Source: Paraspadella gotoi (taxonomy: Eukaryota > Chaetognatha). Taken from it: 64,000 nucleotides of DNA. How positions within the stretch are numbered: position 1 is the first letter of the stretch; every line of letters begins with the position of its first letter. The position numbers were made by a program, and so were the translations under genes. Location of the stretch: positions 17,958,992 through 18,022,991 of the forward strand of contig CM119267.1 in the NCBI GenBank assembly GCA_051294375.1, written 5' to 3'. Below are positions 1-13,587 of this stretch, piece by piece. The notes beneath the pieces were generated by a model. It was not told where the DNA came from. It worked only from the letters and a program-made list of their open reading frames with translations, and did not search any database.

Positions 1-1085
1 AAGAAAGAAAGAAAAAAAAACGTGAGCGACAAAAATAAAAAAATAAAAAGGAAAAAAATCGAATAAAGAACAATTAGACCAGCAGGGTAAAGAGTAATGG
101 TTTTTGAAGGGGGAAAAAATTAATTTAATTAATTCTCGAAAGGTCCGAATTGAAATTCAATGGTGAATAATTATTAAAATTTGATAAAAAGAATAAATGA
201 AAGGCAAAGTTGTTGATTAGCTAAGGACAGAAATTAAGGGTTTTTTTCTAGAATGTGCTTTGTCTTAGCGCTTATTAATGTAATCAAAGAAAATTTTAAT
301 TTAAATCGAGACGACTCAAAAAGCAGGCGTTTATAAAATAAAACTGACAATAAAACATAAGCATCTTGTCTACTCGGCAATCGACACATTCGGGGCCACC
401 AAGACAATAAAATTAAAACTCCGAAGACGCAGCGTCGTGGAAGATGTACAGCGACACACAACGTCGAATTTTAAACAACAGAACAAAAAAAAACTTCCAG
501 TGTCGTTGATTATCTTTGATGATGACTAAGATCTACGAGCGAAGCGGAAAAATAAGCGCAGCGGGAGAGAAAAGCTTGGGACAAAGGCTACCATTGAGAC
601 AGGGGAAAAAACAAAGCGCTAAAACCCTGATTTAGCTTCCTGTTTATCAAGGAACGATTAAAATCAATAATTTTCGTTCATTTGTGAGTTCATGCTGAGA
701 ATTTGAAATCCTCCGGTTCGAGGGTGATAATCGATCATTTTGCAAGTTTAATGAATAAACAACGAAAACAACGAACAACGAACACCATGAAGTTTAATGA
801 ACAAAAATTAAAAAAACTTTTGATAAAAAAAAGATTTGAAACTTAAACGCCGGATTTCAAATTCACGCCATGATTATTTTAATAAGATTCAATTACAGTC
901 ATCATAAAATTTAAAAGAGTCAGTTAGAAAATTGAAAACTATGGATTGGCTATCGAAATCGGCCGAGAATAGCCGTTCGATTTATCATCAAGTATCCATC
1001 ATACGCCATTAGACATTCAGCATTCACCGTACAGCATTCGGCATTCGGCATACGGCAAAAGCGTTCGCCCCCGAATCAAACTTAC
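1..1085. other. AT-rich flank, no supported gene
   Basis: No exon with consistent splice phase was found here. The minus-strand gene beginning at 3152 should continue into this stretch or beyond, because its last traced exon (1118-1086) ends at a splice donor rather than a stop. A minus-strand open stretch at about 461-234 is a weak candidate only. Confidence 0.4.
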
Positions 1086-2386
1086 GCGGTACATTTTCGG
1101 GACGGAAACTTGCGAAGCCTAAAATGGCGTGCACCACGAAGTAAAAGTTGAAATTGAAAACGAAAAATGTTTGTTTACTCTCAAGGTTAATTAAAAGTAA
1201 CCTGTTTTTTTCTAATGGGGAGCGTTTTAATATCCTGGTGAAACACGGCAAATGTCAGTTACTCGCTAATTAGGTGTACAAAAAATAAATCTAAATTAAA
1301 ACGTTAATTGAACGCGGAAAAAAACTATCTAATGAAAAAAACTCGTCTTTTTTTTTTAATTAAAATACTTTTCCCTTTTTAGATCTCAGCTCATTAAAAA
1401 AGTTGGTTTTTTTTTCGACTTTTTATTTCCCATTCCGCCGCTTGCAATTGTGGGCGATGGCTTTTCCCCCAATAAATTCTTCAAAGAAATTAGCAAAAAA
1501 CATCGAACCACTTCCACTTTTTTTTTCCGAAAACAACCCTACTCGTATGACAAAGTTTTCGCGAAAACATATTTGTATGATACGCGATTTTCACTCACTT
1601 GATCCTGGTATCCAGTTGCCGGCTTGAGAGAGATGGAACCTTCCTTAAAAACTTGAACATGAGCCGTCGACGTTCCTCCGTTGTGAAGGTGGCAACTTCC
1701 GTTGGTCGTTGCAGATCTGCGATGTCAATCATCAGTTAAACATGAAACAATAACGCAAGATATGTTGAGGTGGTGGTGATCACCATTACTGAACCAATTT
1801 CACAAGAAACAAGTTTTACAGAAATGATAGTTGTCAAATTTTACGTGAAATTTATTAGCCACAATTTTTCCGGTCGCCTGTTATTTTTTTTTTTTTTTTT
1901 TTTTAATCTACATATTTCAAAACCACAAGAATTTTCCAACGGATAACCTCCAATCCCAAACTCATCATCCGCAGCCGCTCCTTCATTTCGCTCTGGACAA
2001 AACCATCCACTCATCCCGTCCACTCAAATAGGTCAACTTACTCAACCCTTACCCAACCCCCGTTTACTCACCCGTTCTGCACGACGTATCGATTCATCTT
2101 GTGCTCGACGAAGTTGTTGTTGCTCTCGACGAACGACGACGACGTCAACGACGACGACTTGAACGACGACGACGAAGACGACGACGAAATCGTCGACGAC
2201 ATCGCCGACGACGGCGCCCTCACGTCCACGGCGGCGGCGGACATCCTCGTCGACTTGGCCTTAGAGGCGGACTTGGAGGATGCGACGGCGGGAACGGCGG
2301 TGGCGACGGCGGCGACCGCGTGGGTCCCTCTGTAAGGGCAAAAGGAGAAATTTATTAATTATAAATCAATCAAAAACATCTATCTT

Positions 2387-2481
<95 letters not shown>

Positions 2482-3152
2482 CTATCAATGGATCGATCAT
2501 TCAATCAAATCATTTTAAACCATTAATCGATTACGCCTTAAACAATTAATTCAATCAAATAAATGGTTACATCCATCCGTCAATGGCCATAGATTCCCCC
2601 ATCAGATACCCACGCGCACATAATAAAATATTTCCTCGACTTTCCACAACACTTACCTAACGACGGGGACCGATCTGGAACCGGTCGTCGACGCTCTGAT
2701 CGAACCTCTGGAGGAGGAGAGGATCGAGGGACTCGAAGATCCGAAGGTCAACTGATTGTTGGACCCGAAAGACTCGACGACGAAACTCGGACCGGCGCTC
2801 GACGCCTTGAACGCGGATGTCGTCCGCTCCGTGGAAGAGCTCGTCCGCGGTGACTCGACGACCTGTTTGGTAGGGATCACCGATGCCGCCTTGGAGGAGG
2901 AAGGCGGGAAGAAAGTCGCCTGCTTGGAGGACGTCGTCGAGGAGTTGGAGAAGTAGGCCGTCGATTCCTTAGAGGAGGAGGAGGCGGAGGAGGAGGAGGA
3001 GGAGAAGAGGACCTCGCCTTTGGCCGTGGGCGAAGCGGATCTTCGGAAGATGGCGGCTCCGCCGGCGGAGGAGAGCGCGGGTGGCAGAGGGCGCGCGTCG
3101 TAGGTGGAGGAAGAAGAGGACGATCCTCTGCGGATCTGAGTTTGGGATCGTC
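1086..3152 (-). CDS. Ser-rich protein of unknown function (partial, at least 4 exons)
   Basis: I do not recognise this protein. Four minus-strand exons join in one frame: 3152-2657, 2329-2072, 1716-1599 and a 33-nt micro-exon 1118-1086. Introns have good sites (donors GTAAGTG, GTGAGTA, GTGAGTG, GTAAGT; acceptors TTTTTCCAG, CCTTACAG, ATCGCAG, ATTTTAG). Splice phases match at each join (2, 2, 0). The first exon encodes about 164 residues dominated by Ser, Thr, Ala and basic residues. The second has long Ser runs from TCG codons. The third reads into a more ordered segment ending VFKEGSISLKPATGYQDQ. The micro-exon adds ASQVSVPKMYR. Neither start nor stop was located: the first exon needs an upstream exon with one leftover base, and the last ends at a donor. 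Low-complexity composition suggests a disordered scaffold or nuclear protein, but that is inference. The plus-strand acidic ORF over the second exon is a shadow. Confidence 0.6.
2380..2480. repeat. (CTAT)n microsatellite
   Basis: About 100 bp of near-perfect tetranucleotide repeat with one interrupted unit near the middle. It lies in the first traced intron of the minus-strand Ser-rich gene. Confidence 0.95.
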
Positions 3153-3488
3153 CTGGAAAAAGAGAGAGAGAGAGAGTGGAGAGGGAGATTAGAAGTAGGA
3201 TGAAGCTGAAGCTGGGAAGGTTGAAGTTGAACCAAGATTAGAGTGGTTCGGTAAAATGAAAACTTAATGGTGAGAAAAACTCGTAAAAACGGAAGGCGAA
3301 TCATGAAACGGTTACGATCGTCAAACAGAATAGTCAAAAAAATTTTGTTTATTGCGAAAAGTGGTTTTTTTTTTTCTTCGTTTTTGAAAGAGAAAACATA
3401 TCGATATTATTGTAGGAATGGTAATGGAAAGAAGAGAGTTGCTGCAAGAACGTTACATACGGGTTCGTAGTAAAAGAAAACAAAATTT

Positions 3489-3599
<111 letters not shown>

Positions 3600-4795
3600 A
3601 AACGAGAATGTTAATAACGAAAGACTGCTCAACCCCTCCAAAAAATTTATACAAGGACGACTATTGTATGTTCGGGTTGAGGTCCGACGTTTTCAAATTC
3701 GTGTGTGGGCCAAAAAAAAAAAAAGACTTTTTAAGTCTCGAAACTAACGAGAAAATTAAAAAAACACAAGCGAAGTTAAACGAGCGAAAAAGTGAGATTT
3801 GAAGCGAGAAAATCGCGATAAGGAAATTCGAAAATTCGTAAAATTCAAATTCCCTAATTTTTTTTTCTTTCTCCGTCGGCGGCGTCGGCGAGAAGGAAAA
3901 TTATCATTCCGAACGAAATTGCGGGATCCGACTCGACGAAGCGAAAAGCCAGTCGAACCAAGAAACCAAGAAAAATAGCCAACAAATCAATCGAATAAAT
4001 CTATTAAAACAGATAAACCTAAAACCAACCAACAAGCTTGCAACTGAAAAACCAATTAACCGACGTAACGAATACTATTACTAGCGAACAAATATGAATG
4101 AACCATGGAAATTTAATAAAATATTACGATTATATAAACGAAAGGATCGAAAATACGAAGGAAAAAAGAAGGAACGAATGAAAACGAAGAATCTCACGAG
4201 AGGAGAGCAAAACGACAACAACAAAACCGACGGCGAAGACGACGACGAGGACCGCGACGATGATGACGATCACCACGAAAACAATAACAGCGACGGTTGA
4301 CGTCCGACGTTTGGGCGGAATCCTATTCTGGGGGCGTCGACGGGCGTTGCCCAGTCGACACTCGCGCCCTCAGCGACCGCGAAAATACTGCGCAAAGGAA
4401 CGAAGCTTCGATAAATAAGAACAACCGACTTTCGGGATTCGTTCTCGGGTCTTTAATGTCCTTTTTTTAGGGGGGGGGGGAAATTGACTTTTGAGATCGC
4501 GGTTGATTTGACGGACTTTGTTCCAGGATTGAAGAATGACGTTCGTTGAAAAGATAGAAGAGTCATTTCGCCTCAATTCTTTTTTTTTTGTCTGATGAAT
4601 TTTCTTTTTCTGTTTTGATGAGTCACCCGAATTCCGGAAGTAAGATTTCACGAGGAGGAAATCGAAGAGACTAAATAATTCGATGTTTGAAAGAAAAAAA
4701 AAACAGCTGTTGAATATTTAGCAGAAGGGAAAATTAATGGAGGCCTCTGAGCGAGAAGGAAGGAACGCAGTGGGAAAGTGAACGTTCTCTTTTCT

Positions 4796-4797
<2 letters not shown>

Positions 4798-4855
<58 letters not shown>

Positions 4856-4870
4856 CTCTCTCTCTCTCTC
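4798..4870. repeat. (CT)n microsatellite
   Basis: About 70 bp of CT dinucleotide with one CG interruption. Confidence 0.95.
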
Positions 4871-6814
4871 AACCTCACTCTCTTTCCCCCCCCCCTCTCG
4901 GTCTCACAAACTTTTTGCTTGTCAAGTACAGTCTTTTCCGATTCAAATGTATTTCAAATGTAATCCTTTCCTCCTCCTTGGGTTACTTCTCCTAAGATTC
5001 GTCACATGGATCAGACAGCCCTGTAGTCGTAGCGAAATCGCATTAGGGCTACGATTTACTTGAGAGCGAAACAGTTGTTTGTCCTGGAGCGAAAACGGCG
5101 GGACAATTTGGACGAGAGAATGATCGAAGCCAATACTTTTTTTTTCCTTTTTCGATATGGGGGGGGGAGAGAGAAGGATAATTTTTATATGACACTAACA
5201 CAATTTAATATCCATCGTTTATATTTTTCGCAAATAAAACCGAAGTTAATAATAGCGGAATTTTTTCTCTATGTATATTTTTTTTTCGGAGTTTTCTTTT
5301 TTTTTTTCTTCTTTTTTCCTTTCTTTTTTTAGTCACCAAAAAAAAAATAAGTGATATGATTCGGTTGTCGTCTCTTCCAGATCGCGAATGTCGTGACGCG
5401 AGAATTCGGCGATAAAACACCAATTAATGAGAAAGAGAAAAAAAATCCAACTTTTTCAGATCTGACGAAAAAAAAGTGTTGGAGCGGCAGCTGGAGTGAG
5501 AAAGGCGACGGGAGCGAAGTGAGAAAGATCAGATCACCGCGTCATACCTTAGGAGTGATATTCTCAGGGTCGGGCGTTCCAGCCCGGCTTTGGTTACGTT
5601 TTAAAATAACTTGTAGACAACTTGACCTTCTGAGCGACAATTAACGGACCGAAAATCGAAAATATTCCATTGGACGGACGGGAGATTTTCGCTTTTCACG
5701 TTTAACACCAATTCTGAAGAATCTCCATCAGAACTCCAGCAAACCCCATCTCAACCACCCTCGCGAAAACCACGAGGGGATCAAAAAAGCAAGGATCGAT
5801 ATTTTTCTTTCTCGAATATTCGGGCTCACGTTTTTCGCGGCCTCAGAGTCGGAAGTTTTTTTTCCCCCTTTTTTTAAAATATATTTTTACCTCTCGAGAA
5901 TGAAGAATGGTTCGCTCTCGTTTTCAGTCCTGTTTGCTTTTTTTTTCGGGAAATTTCGCAAATGAGCAATTACTCAAAGGAGGCTCGATCCTTCACGCAA
6001 ACCCACGCCGTCCCAGTCAGGTTCTCTTTTTTTAATCGATCGTCGGAGAATTAAAAAAAAAAAAAGGAGCGGGAAGACGATGAATTTATCATCCGCAAAA
6101 GGTGAAACTTAGTGTGTACATAGACATTGGATTAAAAAAAAAAAATTTCACGAGGATCAGAAATCAGAAATTTTTTTTAGCTTTAGTAGTAGTTTGCTTT
6201 AAAGCACAAACATCCAGGGAAAGTCTTTAGTCTGATGCCGTGTGTTAATTGTAAACGTATTGACTATTGTCGTGACGAAGACGTGTTGGGCTGTTCACCG
6301 TTCGCTGTGGAGTTCAACAGCTTAAAATTGAAGGAAGAACGAAAATTTTGCAGTCGAAAACGACGACTTGACGATGCATTATTTAGGAAATAATCAAAAT
6401 AAATCTAAAATAAGCCCTTGAACGAGAAAATTATGCTTATTATTATATTATTGATTTACTATTTTTTGGCGTTTTGCGTGCTCAATAAAAAAGATGAACA
6501 AGGAAAAGAGAGAGAAAAAAAAATCCGTAAAAAAAAAATCTGGAGCGAAATTCGTGGAGTCTCGAAAAAACCCGGAATGGAATGAAGTGAAAGGAATCGG
6601 AAGGGGGCCTTCGAAGGCTTTTCAGAGGCAAAGGAGACCCTCACCTCAGCTCCTTTTCTTCTTCCACTTTCGTCGTCTGACAGACCAAAGACGCCGAAAA
6701 AACCGCTGGAGTCGAGAAAAGAAAAGAAAAAACAAGGAAATAAAAGAGGAATCGATTTTCTGTTTTGTGATTTGAATTCGAGGGTAAAGGAGAAACAAGG
6801 AACGGTTATTCCAA

Positions 6815-7090
6815 CGTATTGCGCCGCATTAGTTTTATTTTTACTTTCTTATCCCTTTTATTTCCGTGTAAGTACGACCCGCTCTGCATCGTAATCAAAT
6901 CTTTTATTTCTTATGCATAGTTTATAAGATTCTTTTAAAAACAAAAGGCGGCGCTAGTAGTCGCTTAGATTTGAGGTTTTTTCCTGTTTTAACAAATGAG
7001 CAATGATCTGTAGGTAAGTTATAAGCCTTTTTAACGTAAGTGGAACAGCCCGACGGACCGACAGACCGACCGAAAAGTGACTGAAAAAAA
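6815..7090 (+). mobile_element. Dispersed repeat family A, copy 1
   Basis: Shares with 51342-51640 and the reverse strand of 48001-48290 an ordered set of blocks: a segment around TTGCGCCGC, then AAAGGCGGCGCTAG, then CTTAACAAATGAGCAA-like, then GCCTTTTTAACGTA, then a run of GACC/GACG tetranucleotides. Order and spacing are kept with many substitutions, as expected of an old non-autonomous element. No coding capacity is seen. Confidence 0.6.
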
Positions 7091-8197
7091 AAGAAATGGC
7101 GCGGGACGAGGACGACGACGACGTTAATTTTTTGTTTTGTCTTTGAGATTCCACTCGAGTTGTTTTCGATAAAAATTAATCGAAGGACTCGAAAGATTTG
7201 GCTTTTTCAATTTGAAGCCCAAAGATTGTTTTTTTTTTTAAGGGTTTCTAAATATTTGAATCATATATTCAATTATTCATTCTTGAAAATCTCCAACTAA
7301 AATCTTGGTCGATGAGTTGATTATTTTCGTTTTTCCAACGAATGGGCGTGTCTCCCCGGGCGACTTTCCCCGGGCGTAGAACGCGTCATCGACGACTACG
7401 ATCGTGTCGAGGATCGAGTGACGCGTTCGACCCTGAAACAACGAGTCTCCGCAAAAATTGATCTTTACGACGTGACGTAATCATTGTATACTCCGAACGG
7501 TCTTAGCGACGACGATGGCGACGACGATGACGACCACGACGACGTATAACTCAAATCGATGGTCCGGTAGTCATTGATACGACAATGGTGCGAATATGAT
7601 CGAGGAAATAGTTTTTTTTTTTTTTTTTTGTTTTTTTGGAAGATCACAACTGTCAGAAGTTAACGATTATGGAGGCAGTGAATGCAAGGGGAAAAGAGTT
7701 TTTACAGTTCGACGCCCACCGCGACGACGATGACTCCGACGATAAGGATGATGATTACGATGATGTTTTTTTGTTTTTTTTTTGCAATGGCGATGATTAT
7801 ATAGCCAATAAAGTAATGACGATTGCAATTATTACTGCAATAACGATGAATTTACGTTCGTAATGATGATGAGGAAGTTAGTAAAACGTTGTTTACCATT
7901 ATTTTAATGATCAAAAAATTTCAATGTCGGTGACGACGATGCTTTAAACGATTGTGGACCAAGTTTAATTGAGTGTGGTGTTAACTGTGTTAAGAATTTC
8001 AATGATAAAGACGTATATCATATTTAATACAGCATAAACAGTGATAATTATTTTTGAAATATTTCCGACGACGACGATCAAATTTGAAAAAAAAGACGAC
8101 GACGACCGAAGCCAAAGGAAGATGACTAAGATTTTATTGGCGGAACACTCCCGGCTTGATTTACGGTTTTGACGGCGAATGCAGCGACAGCGAGGAC

Positions 8198-8257
<60 letters not shown>
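8198..8257. repeat. (GAC)n trinucleotide repeat
   Basis: About 20 perfect GAC units. The flanks to about 8530 are also GAC-rich, giving long Asp- or Arg-rich ORFs in several frames. No splice or codon evidence supports these as genes. Confidence 0.95.
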
Positions 8258-9061
8258 AGGCCGTTTGCGACCAAAGTCTCGACGAAAGTAAAACACGAAT
8301 TGCGATTTTTAAAAAAATCGATGAGAAGGACGGTGACTGCGACGAAGCAGACGATGAGAACGACGGCCGTGACGACGACGGCAACGACGCCCGTGACGAC
8401 GACACTGACGACGAAGGTAAACACCCCAGGGTCGACGTCGACGCTGACGAGGCGAACGTCCGTCGGCCGTCGTTGAAGGTCTCGATTGGCACCGAAAATG
8501 ATAAGAACTCACACGAAACCTGTACCCGACCATGATGTCGAAAACCGGTCAGAAACACACACGTAAAATGAAGATGAGAGAGAGAGAACAAAAGAAAATA
8601 AGAAGAAAAGAGAGAAAAAGACAAAAAGAGAAGAGACGAGAGAAAGAGAAACGTGGGAGAGAGAGTGTTAGAAGGAGGGAGAGAAAGATACGTAGAAAGA
8701 GAATTATGACAAAGAGATCGGAGATAGGAAATGTCTTCTGTATCTCCCTTTGACAGCCCAAAGGAGAAATGGACCCTTTTTGAAAACCTCGACTGCTTCC
8801 AGTAATTTAAACGAATAAAAGAAGAGACAAAAATACATCGAGATTATCAAATATATTGCATAAATGCCCTGGAAGCAATGGATAAAGGGAGCAATATGGT
8901 TATGTGTATATCTGTAAGAGAAGAAGAAACCCGGTACACTACTATCTTACTAACATCAGAAAGACATGAATATGAGAGAGAGATCACCATGGAGGAGAAG
9001 AGAAAGAGAGACCCGACGATTTACTCGGCCACTATACTTCACTTTTATTATATTAATTATA

Positions 9062-10443
9062 GCAAAAAAATGGCTCAGATTCGCAGAGGCGATGAATGTC
9101 ACTGTTTAAACAGATATTAATTTGTCGTTTTCGTGTGTCAAAGGTCGTATTAAAGCTAACTTATACGCATTAAACAGAAAATCGTGCAAACGGTGCTCCT
9201 CTTCGAGCGGCCCGTGCGCTCGTCCGTCCACGTCGTCCATTGCCGAACCCTCACCTTTTGTTCTTTTGTTTTTTCTTTTCATTATCCTTTTTATTTTCTT
9301 TTTTTCCGTGGTAATTTTTTCTTCCCAGTCGAAATTTTATTCCGCCTCCGGGCAACCTGTCGAACTCCGGGCATACGCCCCCCCACGTATCTTCCGGAAG
9401 ACGAACCAAAGAAAAAAATTAAACACCAAGGCCCACATTGAATCTAATATTCCGATCTTGTGACAGAAGTTATGGTTGAGAAGTATTTATTCACTAATTT
9501 TATCTACGTGCAATTAAATCTCACGAAAGTAAATGGTGGTTAGGTTTCTCTCCCGAAATTTTTAGACTTCACGAAACACCTTTCCCAAATAGTGACCTTA
9601 TATCCATTGTGGGCATCATTAATCTCTACGAAGTTTATTCCATCTCGTATTCACCCCACACCCCCCAGATGTCGAAGTTGTATCTTCTGGAAAATGTGAC
9701 ATACCCGCCGAGCGATAAGCAACACAACCCGAAAGAAGATAAAATGATACAACCGATGACTATTCCTGCCTGTTTCCCTGCTTCGGATACGGGATGGAGT
9801 TTTATTTTATTTCCTTATAGTTATATTCTGACCATTTTCACTTCATACACTCTCTCGGAGTGAATAAATTTTTGTTAATTTCCATAAAATCGGTCCGACG
9901 AGTCGATCCCTTCTTCGCGTATACTTTTTCTGCCGACCTCCCAAAAAATTATCTTAAGACTTCTCTTCCCCTCTTTAGGGTGTTCCGAGGCCCGTGTGTA
10001 TCCTTCCCGTGCCGGCCCGTCTGTTTTTTCTCTCCTTTTTAAAACCCGCGTTGTCTCTCTGACTTCGTTGATCTCCTATTCATTACAGATCGTTATCACT
10101 ATCAAACAGAAATGATGACGAAATCATCCTCGTTCTTTTAAAAACTCTTTCTTTTACTTATTCAGCAATCTTTCATCATTTCCGCCCCCGCCCCCCCGTG
10201 ATTAAAAAAAAATGGACAAACGTTGCTTTGAATTTCAAGGCTGGTTTTTTTTTTTCAGATCGCAAACTCTTCTATTTTTTTTTTTTAAACTAAATCTCTT
10301 TACTTTTGAATTTGTGTTTGGTTTTGAACCGTTTGTCGTTTCTTGCCCGTCGTTTAGTTGTATCGTGTTCTTTTATACTTCTCTTCCCTGTTCATCTCTC
10401 TCTCTCTTCTCTTGCTCTCTCTCTACCTCATCTACTCTCTACT

Positions 10444-10474
<31 letters not shown>

Positions 10475-11523
10475 GCTTCTCCTCTCTCCTCATCTCTTGT
10501 TTATTTCACTCCCGTCGTCTATCGCTTTATTCTTTGTTTTTTTCTCATAATTTTTTTTAAAAAATGTTATTTTTTCCTCGGTTACGTATTTTCTCTCTCG
10601 TCGCGAGTTCAACATTTTTTTAAATTAATCTCCAGTGAACCTGCCGAACAACCAGGAGGAAAAATTAAATATTATCTTTTCAATCTCCTTTCTCCATTTA
10701 AACCTTTTATTTAATCTTGACAAACTGTTTTTATTTGGGTTTCGAAGACTGCACGCTTCACCAAAAACAACCTTGCCTGCTATCCTAGACGAAGAATGCG
10801 GCCCCCCATAAAAAAACTAATTAAAAGAAGAGACAAATGATAATTTAAATGTCACACCAGATCGCCGAGTCAGCAAAACGCACGTATAAATCTAAATGTT
10901 ACCATGTTAATAGGCCCCTGTGTTAGAAAATTCTCGAGGTGTCGATTTTTTTCTAGTCTAGATAAAGAGATAAACAAAAAAAATAACACAATAGACCTGT
11001 CAGTAGGGAAAAGTAAATTGGCCACTCATGATATCAACATTAGACAAAAAAATGAGTCAGATCAATTAGTATGTCATTAATTAGACTGTATCATGTTGAT
11101 AATTTGTCCATACCATCGTAACTGAGTCGATATTTAGGTCAGTTTTCCGAATATGCGGCCACCCGGTTAATCGATAATAAAAGCAAGATAAGAATAACAA
11201 ACATGTCCAGATGAAGAGGCAAATCCGCGAATTAATCCCTTCAACCACACTACGCCAGAGAACAAACCAAAAAAACAAACCTTCCGGGACTCGGAAATCT
11301 GCAATCCTAAACCATTTCTTGTTAATTTTCCAAAACTTATTTCAACTGGGCAAATATCTTTATTCGTGACTCCAAGGCCGAACTCACAGCTGCTTGCGTT
11401 CGGGACGAAACACATAATTAAACAAATCCCAGTAAAATAATGTAATTGTTTGACTGCCGCCAACGCCCGAAACACCTGATCGGCATCAATTGGAACCTTT
11501 TGTATCATTAACAAGCAAGTCAC
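9062..11523. repeat. Duplicated block, copy A (expanded)
   Basis: Collinear with 12525-14160: both open with an ATGGCTCAGA segment, carry GAACCCTCACCTTTTGTT, later ATGGACAAACGTT followed by pyrimidine runs, a CT-rich tract, ATGATAATTTAAATG, and end in a minus-strand SINE-like tail. Copy A is about 2.46 kb against 1.64 kb, because extra bases are scattered along its length rather than in one insertion. No coding role is evident. Confidence 0.7.
11083..11523 (-). mobile_element. Degenerate tRNA-like SINE, copy A
   Basis: On the minus strand this matches 13990-14165: both share TTCGGCCTTGGAG, GAGTCCCGGAAGGTTT and a downstream GTGGCC-ATATTCGG segment. The internal B-box of this copy is disrupted by extra sequence between the two promoter halves. 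Confidence 0.5.
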
Positions 11524-12499
11524 GCGACGCTCTCTAGATTGGCGTTGAATGCCGACTAATTTGCCTCCACAACCTAGTATATATTACTGCGCGAAAATTT
11601 AATGGGTCGAAAAGAAGAAGAAATAACTAACGAATTATTTTATTATTCATATGATGTAAATCCTCCTCTTCGATATATGCCTTTTTTTTTTCATGAAATG
11701 ATGGCTCAAGAGGTAATAAAATGTTCTGGTGGGCACAATAATACAGAAAATTCAACCGCCGAAATGGCATCAAAAGAGAGAAAAAAGCGTGGAGAATGAG
11801 ATTTGTGGGGCAAATTATAATATGACAGGGGGAAAAAGAGGGGTATAGAAAGAAGAAGAGAGATCTCGTAGATTTAGATCTAGGACGTCTTCACATTCTC
11901 ACTCCTGAATCGAATTTCACAGGCTTTTTTCTCTCTTCGGTTGAATACTATATTGTACGCTATTCCTCTCTCTTCTCTAGTTTGTAGTCTCTCGTATGGT
12001 TTTTTTTAAGTGTAGAACCTCTTGACTAACAAAGTCACTGAAAAATAATTATCCTCTCGAAGAGAACCGAATTAGGCTTAAAGTTTAGGTCTATGCATTG
12101 ATATTTTAAATGGTTACGAAAAGCGTATTTTGAAGAAGGAATCTAATAGAATACAGGCAATAATTATGATACTCAATATAATTAAATTGAGATATGTTTG
12201 AAGTGGAATTCGTGATAAGGATCTAAAGTTTCAAATAGTAAATATTTGAACAACAAAGAAACTATTCATTCTAATTTTCCGTCATTCTATTATAAAAAAA
12301 AATTTTATTTATTTTTAAATACTGACGTACAACTCGCTCGTTTTTTCATCAAAATCCAAGGAAAATCTTCTTTCCTTCCCTCTCGTGAGAAGACGAGAGA
12401 CGAGACGGACTGGAGGATCGACAGTGGCGAAAGAGAGTCGGTGCTAGAACGCGGAGAGAAGAAAGGAAAGAGAGAGGGAAGAGAGAGAGAGATATAAGA
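11524..12499. other. No gene seen between duplicated blocks
   Basis: AT-rich sequence with short GA-rich runs that ends at the assembly gap. The only ORFs are short and lack splice or codon support. Confidence 0.5.
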
Positions 12500-12524
12500 N
12501 NNNNNNNNNNNNNNNNNNNNNNNN
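12500..12524. other. Assembly gap (25 N)
   Basis: A run of 25 N lies directly before the second copy of the duplicated block, so the size and arrangement of the sequence here are uncertain. Confidence 0.99.
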
Positions 12525-13501
12525 CGCAAAAATGGCTCAGAATCGCGGAGGCGATGAACGTCACTTTTAATAATTAATGAAACTAGTCCGTTTCGTGTGT
12601 CAATCTATAATAATTATAAACGATCATGCTCGTGCTCATTTGGCGGCCTCGCCGTCGTCCCATGGTTCCCATTGCCGAACCCTCACCTTTTGTTTCTTTG
12701 TTTTTTCTTTTCATTTCCTTTTTATTTTCTTTTTTTCTCTCTATAATTTCTTTCCGGTCGATTGATTCGCCTCCGAACGTCGAACTCCATCGGCCCCCCC
12801 CGCCGAACGAACCAAAAAAAAAAAAAGCCACAGACTAAATTCCGAATGTGAGACAGAAGTTTTGGTTGAGTTTTATTCTAAATTTTATCTCGTGCAATTA
12901 AATCTCCCGAATTTTATCTCTCCCGAATTTTTTAACCCGAGTTTCAATCCTTTATATTTCATCTCTCGAGTTTTATCTCGTTTCCCCCCCCCCGATGTCG
13001 ATGTATCTTCTGATGACACGGCGGACTGCGTTTCCGCTCGATACGAGTTTTTTTATTTCTTTGTATATTCGACCATTTTTCCTTCTCATTGATTATAAAT
13101 TTTTTTTTTTTAATTCCAAATCTCACGATCTTTCTCCGTTACTTTTCTTGCCGACCTCCCAAATTTTTTAAGACTTTTTCCCCTTTTGTTTCCGACGTTT
13201 ATGTTCCCCGCTGTTTTTCTCTTTTTTTTGTTTTCATTCGTGTCTCCTTTCATTCGTGTAAATACAACGAAGATGACGAAATCTCCTGTTTTTTAAAACT
13301 TTTACTTTTCAGCATCTTCATCTTTCCCCCCCCCCCGTATTAAAAAAAAATGGACAAACGTTTGCTTTGAATTCAAGGTTGTTTTTTTTTTTCAATCGCA
13401 AACCTCTATTTTTTCTTTTTTAACTAATCTCTTTACTTTTGAGATTTGTGTTTGTTTTGAACGTTTGTCGTTTCTTGCCGTCTTTTAGTTTTTAATTTCT
13501 T

Positions 13502-13587
<86 letters not shown>

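Noticed and set aside
2099-2358. Acidic Asp-rich or Arg-rich plus-strand ORFs
   Set aside because: They are the reverse of a supported minus-strand exon (2329-2072) with matching splice phases; the GAC repeat creates them.
8179-8535. Thr-run plus Asp-rich ORF of 118 codons
   Set aside because: It spans (GAC)n and its degenerate flanks. Several frames are open, there is no splice partner, and no motif.
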